Of a stretch of 64,000 bases of DNA, positions 1 to 10,990 are shown piece by piece. The translations under genes were made by a program, and so were the position numbers. The stretch's first letter is position 1, and every line of letters starts with the position of its first letter. The notes under the pieces are model-generated. The model was not told the DNA's origin. It worked only from the letters and a program-made list of their open reading frames with translations, and made no database searches. The DNA comes from Eutrigla gurnardus (Eukaryota; Chordata; Actinopteri; Perciformes; Triglidae), in assembly GCA_963514095.1 (NCBI GenBank), contig OY741280.1:5250895-5314894 (forward strand), read 5' to 3'.

Positions 1-2330
1 TTTGTAGTAATTTTTTAAGTGTTTCCTCTAAACCTAACTAAGTAGTTGTGTTGCCTAAACCAAATATGTAGATTTGTTTCATGTTCTGTTTGAACACCTG
101 AAACGAGAGGGAGACAGGGTTACTACAAAATAAGACACCGGAAATGACAAGACAAAAACGTAACTTGACAGACAGATATCATGACACTGTTTTCTTCATC
201 AACCACTTGTTTCAAATAGTTTCACTGTTTAACATTGCGACCGTTCGGTCTGGAATGAAAAACGTTTTCCTGGAAATGTAGTTGAAAGTGCAGTTTAGCT
301 GTACGGAAATGTAATATTGTAGGAGACAGGTTTGCACAAAGTACAACAGAATTGAATCAAAAAAAGTAGTTCCAACAAGCACAGAGCATTTAAAATGAGA
401 TAGTATTTATTTTGTTGCGAAACATTGCATCACAAGTCTTTCTGTTTTTTTTTTTTGTTTTTTTTGCCCACTCAGAATAAGATAATTGCTGCCTTCAGAG
501 ACTGTTGTATTTTGTATTTTAAGTGCTCGAGCTGATTCAAAAACCTCAGCACATACTGTAATGTATCTTTAATTCTATTCTGGTATTAATTTTATTATTG
601 GAGCGCAGTACGATTCCCATTTGTCAGATAATAATGTCATTTTAGGTCAAATCTTAAAAAGAATCCTAACAGGATGTAAAGTAATTATTCAGAGGTGATA
701 CATCCTCATACGCATTTTAATAAAAATAAAAAGGGTAATTTTATCTTCCATCTGGGTCATTCACCCACCGTGAATGTCTTCGCCAGGACAGACCTAGCTC
801 ACAAATTAGGGACAGAAAGCCAATTTCTGAAAACAGAACGTCAGTGCTTCGAGAGGTGGCAGCAGAATGAAGCCCAAATAAGTGCCGGCCAAACCAAACA
901 CAGACAGATCCGCGTCAAGTCTGCCTCGAGATCCTTTATAATCACTTCAAACTCACCACTGGAGCAACTCCAATAATACCACTGTCACTAACATGCTTAT
1001 TCACCAGATCAAATCCCATAGAGCTATGATCTATAGAAATGTCATCAGGATGAGTAAAATGTCAGTTAGCTGCTGCCGGATGGATCCTTTTTTTTAAATT
1101 TTATTTCTGCTCTTCAATACTGTCAGCAGCAGGAACACCAGCGACACTGCAGTTATCAGCCTCGTGATGAAGAGCGACTCCAGGCTTCCTCGTTTGTCTT
1201 GCCAATAGCAAATGTCGTTTACAGAGATAATCCATGATAATATTATATAGTGGATGTCAGCTATGATAAAGCACAACAGGGATTCAGTTACGACCCGGTT
1301 CAGAAAGGTTTTCCATTCATGGTTCCTGTCCGTTTGGTCTGAACTGGAATCCCACATTAGCCACTACTAGCATAGGATCGAGCGGTGGAGTTGCATTGTG
1401 GGTAACGCAGGCATCAGAGTTAGACAAGGAAGATGAATGCTTGTTTCTTTTTATGTTGCATCGATTTAGTTCCTTTAACAAAAGTCCACCATGTGACAAT
1501 GCAGCATCATCTTAACGGCACAATACGTGTTCAAGTTGTGTATCAGCATGACGGAAACAATGCAAACGGAACGTCCACTGGGATCCTTTGTCCTGGTGGA
1601 CACACGAATCAGCACAGCCACGTTATTTTGCAACCTCTGAGTAACCTCTGACATATTTCAACAGTTTCACAGAAAGTTAGTTGTAAGTTATGAATCTACT
1701 GCTTCGTGTAGATGGACAGGATTTTAAATATTTCCATGTCGTTCAGCATGACTTTCAAACGTGTTTTCTTGTGTCATTCGGGATGACATTACGCTACAGA
1801 ATGAAAGGCAGGATTAGGCAGCAAAACCTCTCAGTAAGGATTCGAAAAAACATCACAAAATAGGCAATTGACTTCCATTGGCATTGTTTTCAAGTTGAGT
1901 GACAAGAATAAATTGACAATTTGTGTCCCTTTACATGAAACCAAAAGCATTTCTTAACTATTTCATGAAAAAAGACCAGCCATGATGTTTTTCTTAAACC
2001 TAAGTTGTATTGTTACCTAAACCTAACATTCAGTTGTGGTTTTGAGAGGTAATTTCACTTATTTGTGTGAGATCCCGTTGGACAATGTTCTGAAGCTCGA
2101 CTCCATGGGGTGATTTACTGTGACGCTGATCAGGGCAGACGTCCCTCGATTACATATCTCCCTGCAGGGTCCAGGCACCAATGACTTTCTGGTGAGACTT
2201 TATTATCACGTAACAAACAATTATCTCCTACTCATTCACTTCTCTGTCTTGGTTGCAATGGCAGTGCAATGCTAAGTTGGGAAAATGACCACAGAGATCA
2301 AGTGTGATTGATTGATTTGAAGTTAGATGT
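1..2330. other. No gene recognised; mostly unique sequence
   Basis: I see no convincing coding region, RNA gene or bounded mobile element here. The short open frames lack recognisable motifs. Two stretches (about 30-70 and 1990-2035) contain the phrase complementary to 'ttaggtttaggcaacaaaa', which recurs elsewhere in the window as a dispersed teleost repeat. A T-rich run lies at about 446-466. Confidence 0.5.
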
Positions 2331-2334
2331 TACA

Positions 2335-2578
2335 CCTGAATAGACTGCATTTATATAGCACTTTTACCCAGAGTGCTTTACAAAGTGCCTCTCATTCACT
2401 CACACAAACACACACACACGCTGATGGTGGCCAGCTACCATTGCAAGGCGATGGCTGAAACATCACAAGCAGATGAGGACTCTTCGACATGTGGACAGGA
2501 CAAGGTGGGGTTTGAACACTAACTATTGGTGGACGACCCAGTGCTGTAAACCCAGTGATCATGACGGTCGCCCCATTT
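2335..2578 (-). mobile_element. tRNA-derived SINE, minus strand
   Basis: Read on the minus strand, the segment begins 'ggggcgaccgt', a tRNA-like head. A B-box-like 'gttcaaacccc' follows about 65 bases downstream. The segment ends in the teleost SINE/LINE tail resembling 'aaagtgctatataaatgca'. The middle carries a short CA tract and a degenerate body. This order (Pol III-type head, body, LINE-like tail) is what a SINE shows. I could not define a clean target-site duplication, so the copy is probably old. Family assignment is from recognition only. Confidence 0.6.
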
Positions 2579-4786
2579 CACCACATTTAAACTGTGAAAT
2601 AGTTGAAGAAGTTTCATGGAGTTGACATGGACCACTCTGGCCTTCATATCAACTGAAGGACACTCCGTTGAGAAGGTCCAGCCTCACAATCATGGGTAAC
2701 TTGTTACCTCAGCTGTCTTACACAGAGCACAGGTGTGACCCATCATGCTGAATAAAGCAGGTGTGTCCCTTTTTGATGTTTTGTGGGGACGGACAGCAGC
2801 TTTAAAGTCACCTGTAAGAATCTTTCTCTTTCATGTGCTGCTTTGCAGAATGGGTTGTGTCATAAGAAACTTGTTAAACTTGGTAAATTGAAGGTCATTA
2901 TGCAGAGTCAGACACACCACAGATGGCTCGAAATAAACAATTTACAGAAGGGACTCTGGAGCCATAAATGCTTGATTTGAGTACAATGAAAGCACAGGAG
3001 TATATCCGGGTGGGATTGGTGTTCAACGTACATGCTGTATCGCAACTATAAGGTGGGTACATATGGGGAGTGCAGGGGACAATTATCACTTACTTTCCAC
3101 ACACAGTGGGAAGCATTTGCCATTTCATGTCATCACAGTCATTTGGCACAGTTAGGCCGGCGTTCTCAGCTGTGAATGCATAAGTGCGTCAGCGTGAAGC
3201 ACTGAGTTCTGCGCTGGAAAGGTAAATATTTCAGTCAGTCTTCCTTGGATGAATGAAGGATAATAAAAAACAAATCTATCTGCAGTCTGAACATACAATA
3301 CCTGTGTATACTCACTATTACTCAATATAGTCAGACCCAGGAGAAAATCCTGTAATGCAGCCAACTTTAATTTGGCCCTGTGACTAGAGCGCTAAATGAG
3401 ATTCCCTGCAGGCAAAGAGGGACGGGACTGCCCACCTACAATCTGTCACTGCGGATCAATCCGCACCACCGTTGGCTGATGACAACCACACACATTTTTT
3501 TCAGTGATCACCAAAGGAATTCATTTTTTTTTCTCTCTTTGTGTTCTCTCCTGTTTAAAAACGTTTCAGGCATCCGAGGATCAGAAAATTTGGAGCTTGA
3601 ACGGGTTGTTTTTGTTTTTGACAATGCTCATGCCACAGGTAGCGCATGATGTCGTCTAAATCCCAGCCTCGGAGGACGTATCGTGCGTCTGGCGTGCATG
3701 TTAAGGCGTTTCTAATGAGGCAGATGGCTTCAACAAGTCTCTCCAGCTTGACTGTGATTTCACCATGTGGTGGCAGCTCAAAGCTACTTTAATCAAAGAA
3801 CACGACAAGGCTGACAGATTTGTAAATTCAACATTAACGTTAAGTTCTACTTTTTTTTCCCTGTATCTTCCCTCCTTCCATTCTTAAATTATATAATTCT
3901 TATTGCTCCTTTTTTAATTTCCTCCCTGCACTTTATAAATCATCTTTTCCTCTCGTTTATGCTTTCTATCCCTCCTCTTCATTCTCTTCTTTCTCTCAAG
4001 AAATTCACACCAGCTCCATGTGTTTTAATTCATATTCACTCATTTGGTCCACGTGTGTGTTTCATGTGCACTTATTACAGTTTTTCTCAGTTGCTTTGGT
4101 GCTTTTCTCAGATCAGAATGAAAATTCTCAGAACTATTAACATTTAGTCATTTGTGCACATCATAGTAGCAATTTCTCCTTCCTCTGAACAAATTGCAAA
4201 TGCTTTTGGACATGTATCAGTTGCTTTCATACAATTCTCTGCTGTTTTATAACATTATCATTTGCTTATGTCATGTCAGTCAAAATGAACTGTAGTTATG
4301 GATGCTGAATAGTCGTTCCCAATGAAACTAATAGTCTTCATTTCATTGCTTGAGTCATTACATACAAAACTGTTGAACTAGTTATCAAATTCTGTCAAGC
4401 TAATTTTATATCTTTTTTTATCATTTTTCCTGGAAATGTCTCCTAAATTGAACAATTGCTCTCAGGTGAACTTCAGCTTTCCCTCAGGAGGAGGTGTGTG
4501 AAGTATTAGTTGTAACCAATGACAAGCCACTGGTTCACAGTCACTCAGGGATGAATCCCATGAACCCTCACTTGGCAAGCATATATGAACCGAGCAGGAC
4601 ATATAGTGTGGACCATTTCTACAAAACAGGGGAAGAGGGAGAAGAGGCCAAATACATCGGCAGATTCCTAATGAAATGAGGGCTACAGTTGTGGACCATC
4701 CTGTCAATCACGGCCTCACGATGGCACGATGTGTAACTTTACTGTAGTTTTCAAATGGCTGTACCAGTAGTGTTTAGTGCACTAGT
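2579..4786. other. No gene recognised
   Basis: Open frames of 60-90 codons occur on both strands but show no family motifs and overlap each other, as expected by chance. Several T-rich tracts are present. I see no bounded repeat up to the gypsy LTR edge. Confidence 0.45.
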
Positions 4787-4973
4787 TCCGTTGTATTCTT
4801 GCTGATAAACAGATGAGGCGTGTTCAATAAACGTGTTCTTTATTAACGTAGTTGCTGCGGCATGTCCAAACTCATACTAAACACTGACTGCTTCCACAGG
4901 TCTAGTGCGCATGCGCATCCTACTAAGGATTATGGGAACTGGAGTTCTTATGTTATTAACACATAACACCACA
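4787..4973 (-). repeat. 3' LTR of the gypsy element
   Basis: On the minus strand the repeat begins 'tgtggtgttatg' directly after the polypurine tract and ends within 'aagaatacaacgga'. Compared with the other LTR it lacks the last few bases ('tacaaca'), so the end is slightly trimmed or diverged. It contains an 'aataaa' signal about 55 bases before its end. Length is about 187 bp, short for a gypsy LTR. Confidence 0.75.
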
Positions 4974-4987
4974 TCTTTCCCCCTAAG
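4974..4987 (-). promoter_or_regulatory. Polypurine tract for plus-strand priming
   Basis: The minus strand reads 'cttagggggaaaga' immediately before the LTR start. A purine run in this position is the usual second-strand primer of LTR retrotransposons. Position and composition both fit. Confidence 0.7.
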
Positions 4988-5233
4988 AAAGAAAACATTA
5001 TTCACAATAAACTCCTATCCATAACAGAAAAACATTATCTAATGTTCCCACCTGTATTGTTCTTACATAACAACCAAATAAACAATTGGCCTATAAACAG
5101 CATCACACAATCTCTTCAATGAGTCAAAACAATAGTACCTGTACCTATACTATCAGATATCACTTTTCAAACAGTCCATGTTGCTTTTCCTTAGGACATT
5201 TGGGTAAATATAACTAAACAGTCCATGTTCCCT
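4988..5233 (-). other. Gypsy 3' untranslated segment
   Basis: AT-rich sequence between the integrase stop codon and the polypurine tract. No open frame or motif is visible. Confidence 0.5.
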
Positions 5234-5624
5234 TCAGCAACTCTCAATCAACCTCTGTGGCGGCTTAATATGTCTCTGAGGTCTCAAAGGTCTCACAGCA
5301 GTAGGTGACTTGGACACTGCTTTCTGACCATTGTCAGTGTGATCTGGTTCGCTGTTGGACAGTTCAGGAGGTTCAGGTGTGTCTTGTTCATGCTCGACCT
5401 CCTGAGCTGTTGTGTCTTCATCAGTAGGTTGCAGTTGAAGATCTGTGCGGTTCCTTCTCAAAGACAGTCCACACTTTGTTTGGATCCTATAGGAACGTGG
5501 AGAAAGTTCTTCCTCAACATGTCCCTGACGTTTCCATGTACCTGTGTTAATGTCTCTGAGACGCACTCGGTCTCCACACTTCAAGGTAGGTAGACGTTTT
5601 GCTGTTCTGTCATGTACCTCGCAG
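5234..5624 (-). pseudogene. Gypsy integrase C-terminal domain and tail
   Basis: The minus-strand frame gives a typical gypsy integrase C-terminus: a basic stretch 'DRTAKRLPTLKCGDRVRLRD', then 'GTWKRQGHVEEELSPRSYRI' and 'RRNRTDL'. An acidic, Thr/Glu/Pro-rich tail and a stop at 5234-5236 follow. This SH3-like region normally helps integrase bind DNA. The frame is open, but it is cut off from the catalytic core by the L2 LINE inserted at about 5625. The apparent start used by ORF finders is an internal TTG. The frame really continues upstream to the L2 junction. Confidence 0.8.
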
Positions 5625-5699
5625 CCATGTGTCTTATCCCAGTCAGAACATCACACTGGAGAAGATTTTACCGAAGACCCTTCACTCGAGGCTGTAACC

Positions 5700-6620
5700 C
5701 ATCCAATCTCTGCTACCCACCATTCTCCACCGGTAAGGAACTCGAAGTACTAGGGGGGCTGTGGAACTGCCAGTCTGCAGTCAAGAAGGCGGACACCATC
5801 TCGGCCTATGCCTCCCTGCAGTCTCTCCACTTCCTGGCCCTCACGGAGACCTGGATCACCCCAGAAAACACTGCCACTCCAGCTGCCCTTTCAACTGCCT
5901 ACTCGTTTTCACACTCCCCAAGACGAACAGGGCGAGGAGGAGGAACTGGGCTCCTCATCTCACCCAAATGGTCCTACCAGGTCCTTCCCCTGGACCACCT
6001 ACCCCGATCTACACTTGAATTCCACGCCGTCTCTGTCACCCTTCCTTTCAAACTCAACATCATAGTGATCTATCGCCCACCCGGTCCTCTCTGTGACTTT
6101 TTGGATGAGATGGATGCCCTCCTGAGCTGCTCCCCTGATGATGGCACACCACTCGTCGTCCTTGGTGACTTCAACATCCACTCGGGAAAGCTGCACTCAT
6201 CTGAATTCATTGACTTCTTTTCCGCATTTGACCTTACACTCTCCCCCTCTCCACCGACTCACCGGGCTGGGAACCAACTTGACCTTGTCTTCACAAGATC
6301 CTGTGGCATCTCGGCACTCTCTGTTACCCCGCTCACTGTGTCCGACCACCACTTTGTGACTTTCTCCCTCCCCATGGAGCCCACCACATCCCTCCCCTCT
6401 ATGCCTCGAATGGTCACCAGCCGCCGCAACCTGAAATCCCTCACTCCCTCCGCTCTCTCCTCAACTGTTATCTCCTCGCTACCATCCTCAGAACAGTTCT
6501 CCTTAATGCCTACCGAGAAAGCCTCCTCCATCCTGATGTCCTCACTCTCCTCTTCTTTGGACACTCTCTGTCCCCAATCTCACGACCTGCGCGATCATCT
6601 CCCTCCCCTCCCTGGCTGTC
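5700..6620 (+). pseudogene. L2 LINE endonuclease domain
   Basis: The translated frame shows the APE/exonuclease III fold signatures in order: 'GLWNCQS' near the start, 'LALTETWI' (catalytic Glu), 'VLGDFNIH' (Asp/Asn) and 'VSDHHF' (the SDH motif). This enzyme nicks target DNA to prime reverse transcription. The frame loses register around 6620, where the next coding block continues in another frame. The first roughly 40 residues after the apparent start at 5612 are partly gypsy and LINE leader sequence, so that ATG is not the true start. Confidence 0.8.
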
Positions 6621-6642
6621 TGAACCTCTGCAAACCAACAGA

Positions 6643-7217
6643 TCATTGTTGCGAGCGTCAGAGAGAAAATGGAAGAAATCGGGCCAGCACGAGGACCTTG
6701 CTCACTACCACCACCTCCTCTCTGACTTCACCTCAACTGTTTCGGCAGCTAAATCTGCCTTCTACCTGGCAAAGATCAACTCTTCTGCCTCCAACCCCAG
6801 GAAACTCTTCTCCGTGTTCTCCTCCCTCCTCACCCCTCCTACCCCTCCCCCCTCCTCCCTTACTGCCGATGACTTTGCAACTTACTTTACCAAGAAAGTA
6901 AATGACATCAGCTCCTCATTCACGCCTATTCCCTCCCTGAAGACATCTCCTCCAACTCTTAACTCGGATGGTCTTACCAGCTTTAGCCCCCTCACCTCTG
7001 AAGACGTTCACGCACTTGTTACATCTAACCGTGCCACCACCTGCTCCCTCGACCCGTTTCCCTCCTCTCTTCTCCAGGACATCTTACACGACATCTTGCC
7101 ATTCCTCACCACCCTGATCAACTCCTCCCTCACCTCAGGTGTCATTCCAGCGGATTTTAAGACAGCTACTGTGAAGCCTCTCCTTAAAAAACGCACCCTA
7201 GACGCTACTGACATCCA
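6643..7217 (+). pseudogene. L2 LINE linker between endonuclease and RT
   Basis: This block encodes the conserved segment before the RT fingers, with 'LLRASERKWKKSGQHEDLAH' and 'FATYFTKKVNDISSSF' as recognisable parts. It then reaches the RT start near 'SLDPFPSSLLQ' and 'KPLLKK'. One missing base near 7217 shifts the frame within the 'NYRPVS' motif. The first 250 bases of this block recur at 48318-48554 in an internally deleted relative. Confidence 0.75.
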
Positions 7218-8540
7218 AACTACAGACCTGTATCTCTTCTTTCATTCCTCTCTAAAACCTTGGAACGTGCCGCCTACAACCAACTGTCATCCTATCTCTC
7301 GCGGAACAACCTCCTAGACCCCAATCAATCAGGATTCAGGACTGCTCACTCCGCTGAGACGGCCCTCCTCACAGTGACCGAGTCCCTGCGAGACGCCAGA
7401 GCCTCATCCCACTCCTCCGTTCTCATTCTCCTCGACCTATCTGCTGCATTCGACACAGTCAACCACCAAATCCTCCTCTCCACTCTGGCTGAACTTGGCA
7501 TAACTGACTCTGCTCTCACCTGGTTTACATCATACCTGACAAATCGCACCTTTCAGGTCACATGGAATGGCTCTATGTCCAAACCCTGTTCTCTGGACAT
7601 GGGTGTCCCTCAAGGCTCAGTATTAGGACCGCTTCTCTTCTCACTATACACCAGATCACTAGGTTCTGTTATCACATCGCATGGATTCTCCTACCATTGC
7701 TACGCAGATGACACCCAGCTGTTCCTCTCTTTTCCCCCGTCCTCTGACACTCACATTGCAACTCGCATCTCGGACTGTCTGGCTGACATCTCTGTCTGGA
7801 CAACTGCACATCACCTCAAGCTTAACCTGAATAAAACCGAACTCCTCTTCATCCCAGGGAAAGACTGCCCTCGCATGGACCTGTCGGTCACTGTCGAGGG
7901 CATCACAGTATTGCCGTCGTCAACTGCGAGGAACCTGGGTGTAATCCTCGATGACCAACTATCCTGCACCCCCAACATCACTGCTGTGGCCCGATCCTGC
8001 AGATTTGCCCTCTACAATATCCACAGGATTCGGACCTTCCTCACAAAGGATGCAACGCAACTCTTGGCCCAAGCGCTGGTTATCTCCCGCCTTGACTACT
8101 GCAACTCTCTCCTGGCCGGACTCCCGGCCTCTGCGATTAAACCATTGCAGCGTATCCAGAACGCTGCAGCACGCCTTATCTTCAATCTACCAAAATTCTC
8201 CCATGTGACCCCCCTCCTCCGTGACCTCCACTGGCTCCCTGTTGCAGCACGCATCCAATTCAAGACGATGACACTGGCCTTCAGGGCCATCAATGGAACA
8301 GCACCCATCTACCTTCAAACACTGGTCAAACCTCATGCCCCGAAGTGAGCACTTCGCTCCTCTACTTCAGCTGGCCGGCTGGTACCACCATCGCTGAAAT
8401 CAAACAAATGTCGCTCAGAAAAGTCCAGACTCTTCTCTGTTCTGGCGCCTCAGTGGTGGAACGAACTCCCGACCAATGTCAGGACAGCAGAGTCATTTGC
8501 CATTTTCCGAAAAAGGCTCAAGACTCACCTGTTCAGACTT
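7218..8540 (+). pseudogene. L2 LINE reverse transcriptase
   Basis: The frame open to 8348 shows the RT blocks of L2: 'QSGFRTAHSAETAL', 'LDLSAAFD' at residues 58-65 counted from 7260 (first catalytic Asp), 'GVPQGSVLGPLLF', and 'YADD' at residues 148-151 (the catalytic Asp pair). 'FLGVIL'-like and 'LHWLPV' blocks follow near the C-terminus. After the stop at 8348 the conserved C-terminal segment continues in other frames to about 8540. The catalytic residues are intact but the gene is broken by frameshifts on both sides. Confidence 0.85.
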
Positions 8541-8627
8541 GCATTTTATACAAAACAAATGTACTTATTGTAAGTCGCTTTGGACAAAAGCGTCTGCTAA
8601 ATGACCTAAATGTAAATGTAAATGTAG

Positions 8628-9257
8628 ATGTAGCTGTTTCTGTTTCTCTTTTTGTCTCTCCTTTTCCTTCCTCACCCTAGATGCGCCTGTGGGTGTCAGC
8701 AAGTCCTCGCTGACTGGCAGGTTAGAACGAATGCGGCGACCCATCAGCATTTGGGCGGGCGATAGGCCGTTCTGGAGAGGTGCGCTCCGGTAGGTGAGTA
8801 AGCTTTTCTGAAAATCATCTCTGTCCTCAGCTTTCTTCATCAGACCTTTTACTATCTTTACAGAGCTCTCTGCCAAGCCGTTGGCTTTTGGGTAAGTAGG
8901 ACTCAAGGTTGTATGTAGGAATCCCCACTCCTTGGCAAATGAGGCAAACTCACAGCTAGAAAACTGCGGGCCATTGTCTGTAAACAGTTCACACGGAATG
9001 CCGTGTCTTGCGAACACTGTCTTTAGGTAGCTGATGACTGTTTCGCTTGATGTAGACTGCAGTTGTCCGACTTCAGGATAGTTGGAAAAGTAGTCTGTGA
9101 CCACGATGAAACTCTTTCCATTACAATCAAACAAATCAGCTCCTACTTTGTAGTAAGGTCGGTAAGGCACAGGATGAGGCATCAGCGGCTCTGCTTGTTG
9201 TTTTGGTCTGTATATTTGGCAAAGTTCACAAGACGCCTGGTCTGGTGTATGTCAAGG
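8628..9257 (-). pseudogene. Gypsy integrase catalytic core
   Basis: The minus-strand frame encodes a DDE integrase core. 'GADLFDCNGKSFIVVTDYFS' carries the first Asp, 'LFTDNGPQFSS' the second, and 'TYPKANGLAESSVK' the Glu. The upstream part of the same frame contains 'CELCQIYRPKQQ', the CxxC half of the HHCC zinc finger, so the frame really begins upstream of the ATG at 9182. It ends in a Lys/Glu/Gln-rich stretch and then runs into the reverse complement of the L2 tail, read as a His/Leu repeat. That tail is an artefact of the insertion. Confidence 0.85.
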
Positions 9258-9425
9258 TTGATTCTCGGCCAGTACATTACTTCCCTAGCCCTGCGTTTGC
9301 AATTGACTTCTCCGAGGTGGCCTTCATGTATCTTTTGGAGCATTACTTTTCGTAGTGAGAATGGTATAACAAACTTGCTTCCCTTGATGTCGTTCACCAC
9401 CGTAAGCTCTGCTCTATGATTCCAG
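9240..9425 (-). pseudogene. Gypsy integrase N-terminal zinc-finger region
   Basis: The frame reads 'YWNHRAELTVVND' followed by 'KIHEGHLGEVNC' (the HxxxH half of the HHCC zinc finger) and 'REVMYWPRIN'. All of these are strongly typical of Ty3/gypsy integrases. The CxxC half lies in the neighbouring frame, so a frameshift separates the two halves of the finger near 9240. At its upstream edge the frame is interrupted exactly at the TAGT target site of the element at 9430-10986. Confidence 0.8.
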
Positions 9426-10312
9426 TAGTGGGTCATTCCGTGCCAACTCAGCCACCCATGTACATGACACCTCTCAGATTTAGCTGAAAAGCAGTGAAAA
9501 TATGCTTTATGTTACCAAACAAAGGAATCTGAAGTTTCAGGTCAATATCTCAAACGGTTTGCCCGTGGCGTCCATTTGAATTTCAAGTGCCACACCCCTT
9601 TTTGACACATTGGAATTTCGCATTTCATTTGTTGGCATTTTTGGAGGCCCATAACTTCTGTTCTAATAGTGATAGAAGGCTGAAAATTGCTCTGTCATTG
9701 TAATGTGTACTACACAAATCTTCAGGCAGAATCAACATTCCTTACTGTTTGGGTGAGAGGTGGGTCACCAAAGTCCAATTTATTTTCGACGGCCAAAATT
9801 ATTTTTCACTTTTTGGGTGCTCCTAGCACCACCATGAATGATCATAATTATTCTAAACAGGATTATTTGTTAAACTGGGACCTTTGCTCTTGCCAAAATG
9901 AATTTGAAGGGTATGGTACCACTGGTGGGGGTTTTATGGGGGTCCAAAAACCCTCCTGGGCAGAGGTGACTCTTTTGGAACCCCATATTTGGACCCCCAA
10001 ATGACCGCGTGGGCACTTGATGATCCTAATGAGATTTATACCAGATAAAGATACATATTTGTTCTTTCTTTTAATGAAATAAAACCTTTGACTATGAAGC
10101 TCCTTAATATGAATTTTATTCGTCAAAATGCACCATTTTGGACTTTTTTTCCAGAAGTCTGGAATGTAGATCAGGGAGAATTTAGTGATGATAAAGCATG
10201 AAAATAGTGGAAATAACTTATTATTATGCTCAGTTATGGCAAACAATTAAATATTTAGACTGCTGGCCATTCATTTCCTGAAAATCACAAATTAACCCCT
10301 TATCCCCGATGA

Positions 10313-10624
10313 AAGAGACCCGCCTGTGACAAGCGACTTGCAGCACGAGCAAGTCTGCAGGCCACTGAGGCAAACCACATTCTGACACCAATGGAGATGT
10401 TTCAATGGGCAAAAGAAAACATTAAGAACATTATATTCTTCTTTGTTAGTGCAGAAAATATTAAAAAACACGAGGAAACGTACAAATTGGAGAGACGTTA
10501 CGCCTCGGCCAAAACGTTCAGTGGAACACGATCGCATCATTGCTTTATACCAATTTCCAAAAATAAGATACGGATGAAAAGAATATCACAGGATACAATA
10601 TTCACAGATGTCGATGCAGGATAA
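10313..10624 (+). pseudogene. Vestigial transposon-encoded protein, unrecognised
   Basis: A frame of about 103 codons is open from just after a stop at 10310-10312 to a stop at 10622-10624. It includes 'LAARASLQATEANHILTP' and a basic C-terminal part 'KTFSGTRSHHCFIPIS'. Sitting between the two inverted repeats, it is most simply a leftover of the element's own gene. I do not recognise the family with certainty. The His-His-Cys cluster could suggest metal binding, but that is inference. Confidence 0.4.
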
Positions 10625-10699
10625 CAATCGGATTCAGAACACTTGGATACAGAACACCCGGAAGCAGAACACCCGCAGTCAGATCAGATACACAGATCA

Positions 10700-10728
10700 G
10701 GCTGAATCTTCAGATAGAAGATTCAGCC
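10700..10728. repeat. Perfect 12-bp-stem hairpin at inner edge of right TIR
   Basis: The sequence 'ggctgaatcttc', a 5-base loop 'agata' and the exact complement 'gaagattcagcc' form a hairpin. It abuts the inner end of the right inverted repeat. It is absent next to the left repeat. Confidence 0.8.
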
Positions 10729-10990
10729 TTCTATCACTATTAGAACAGAAGTTATGGGCCTCCAAAAATGCCAACAAATGAAATGCGAAATTCCAATGTG
10801 TCAAAAAAGGGTGTGGCACTTGAAATTCAAATGGACGCCACGGGCAAACCGTTTGAGATATTGACCTGACACTTCAGATTCCCTCGGTTGGTAACATAAG
10901 GCATATTTTCACCGCTTTTCAGCAAAATCTGAGAGGTGTCATGTACATGATACCCCGATTTTGGCTGTTTTCACATGGAATAACCCTAGT

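Larger units (their letters stand above)
5625..8627 (+). mobile_element. L2-clade LINE inserted in the gypsy integrase
   Basis: A plus-strand non-LTR retrotransposon of about 3.0 kb. It encodes, in order, an APE-type endonuclease, a linker and a reverse transcriptase of the L2 clade. It ends in the hallmark fish L2/SINE tail 'gtaagtcgctttggacaaaa' followed by short 'taaatg' repeats. Frameshifts near 6620 and 7217 and more after 8348 make it inactive. Gypsy integrase sequence resumes on both sides. A possible imperfect duplication ('gctgttctg' on the left, 'gctgtttctg' on the right) may mark the target site. The 5' end is not sharply defined. Confidence 0.85.
9430..10986. mobile_element. Long-TIR DNA transposon with TAGT target duplication, unclassified
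   Basis: The 1557-bp insertion has inverted repeats of about 255 bp (9430-9684) and 265 bp (10722-10986). The outer ends are 'gggtcattccgtg' and, on the other strand, 'gggttattccatg'. It is flanked by 'tagt' at 9426-9429 and 10987-10990. Removing the element and one TAGT copy brings the flanking gypsy integrase frame back into register. That independently confirms the borders and the 4-bp duplication. The interior holds only a vestigial frame (10313-10624), so the copy is non-autonomous. A 4-bp duplication with long TIRs is compatible with several superfamilies; I cannot assign one. Confidence 0.85.
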
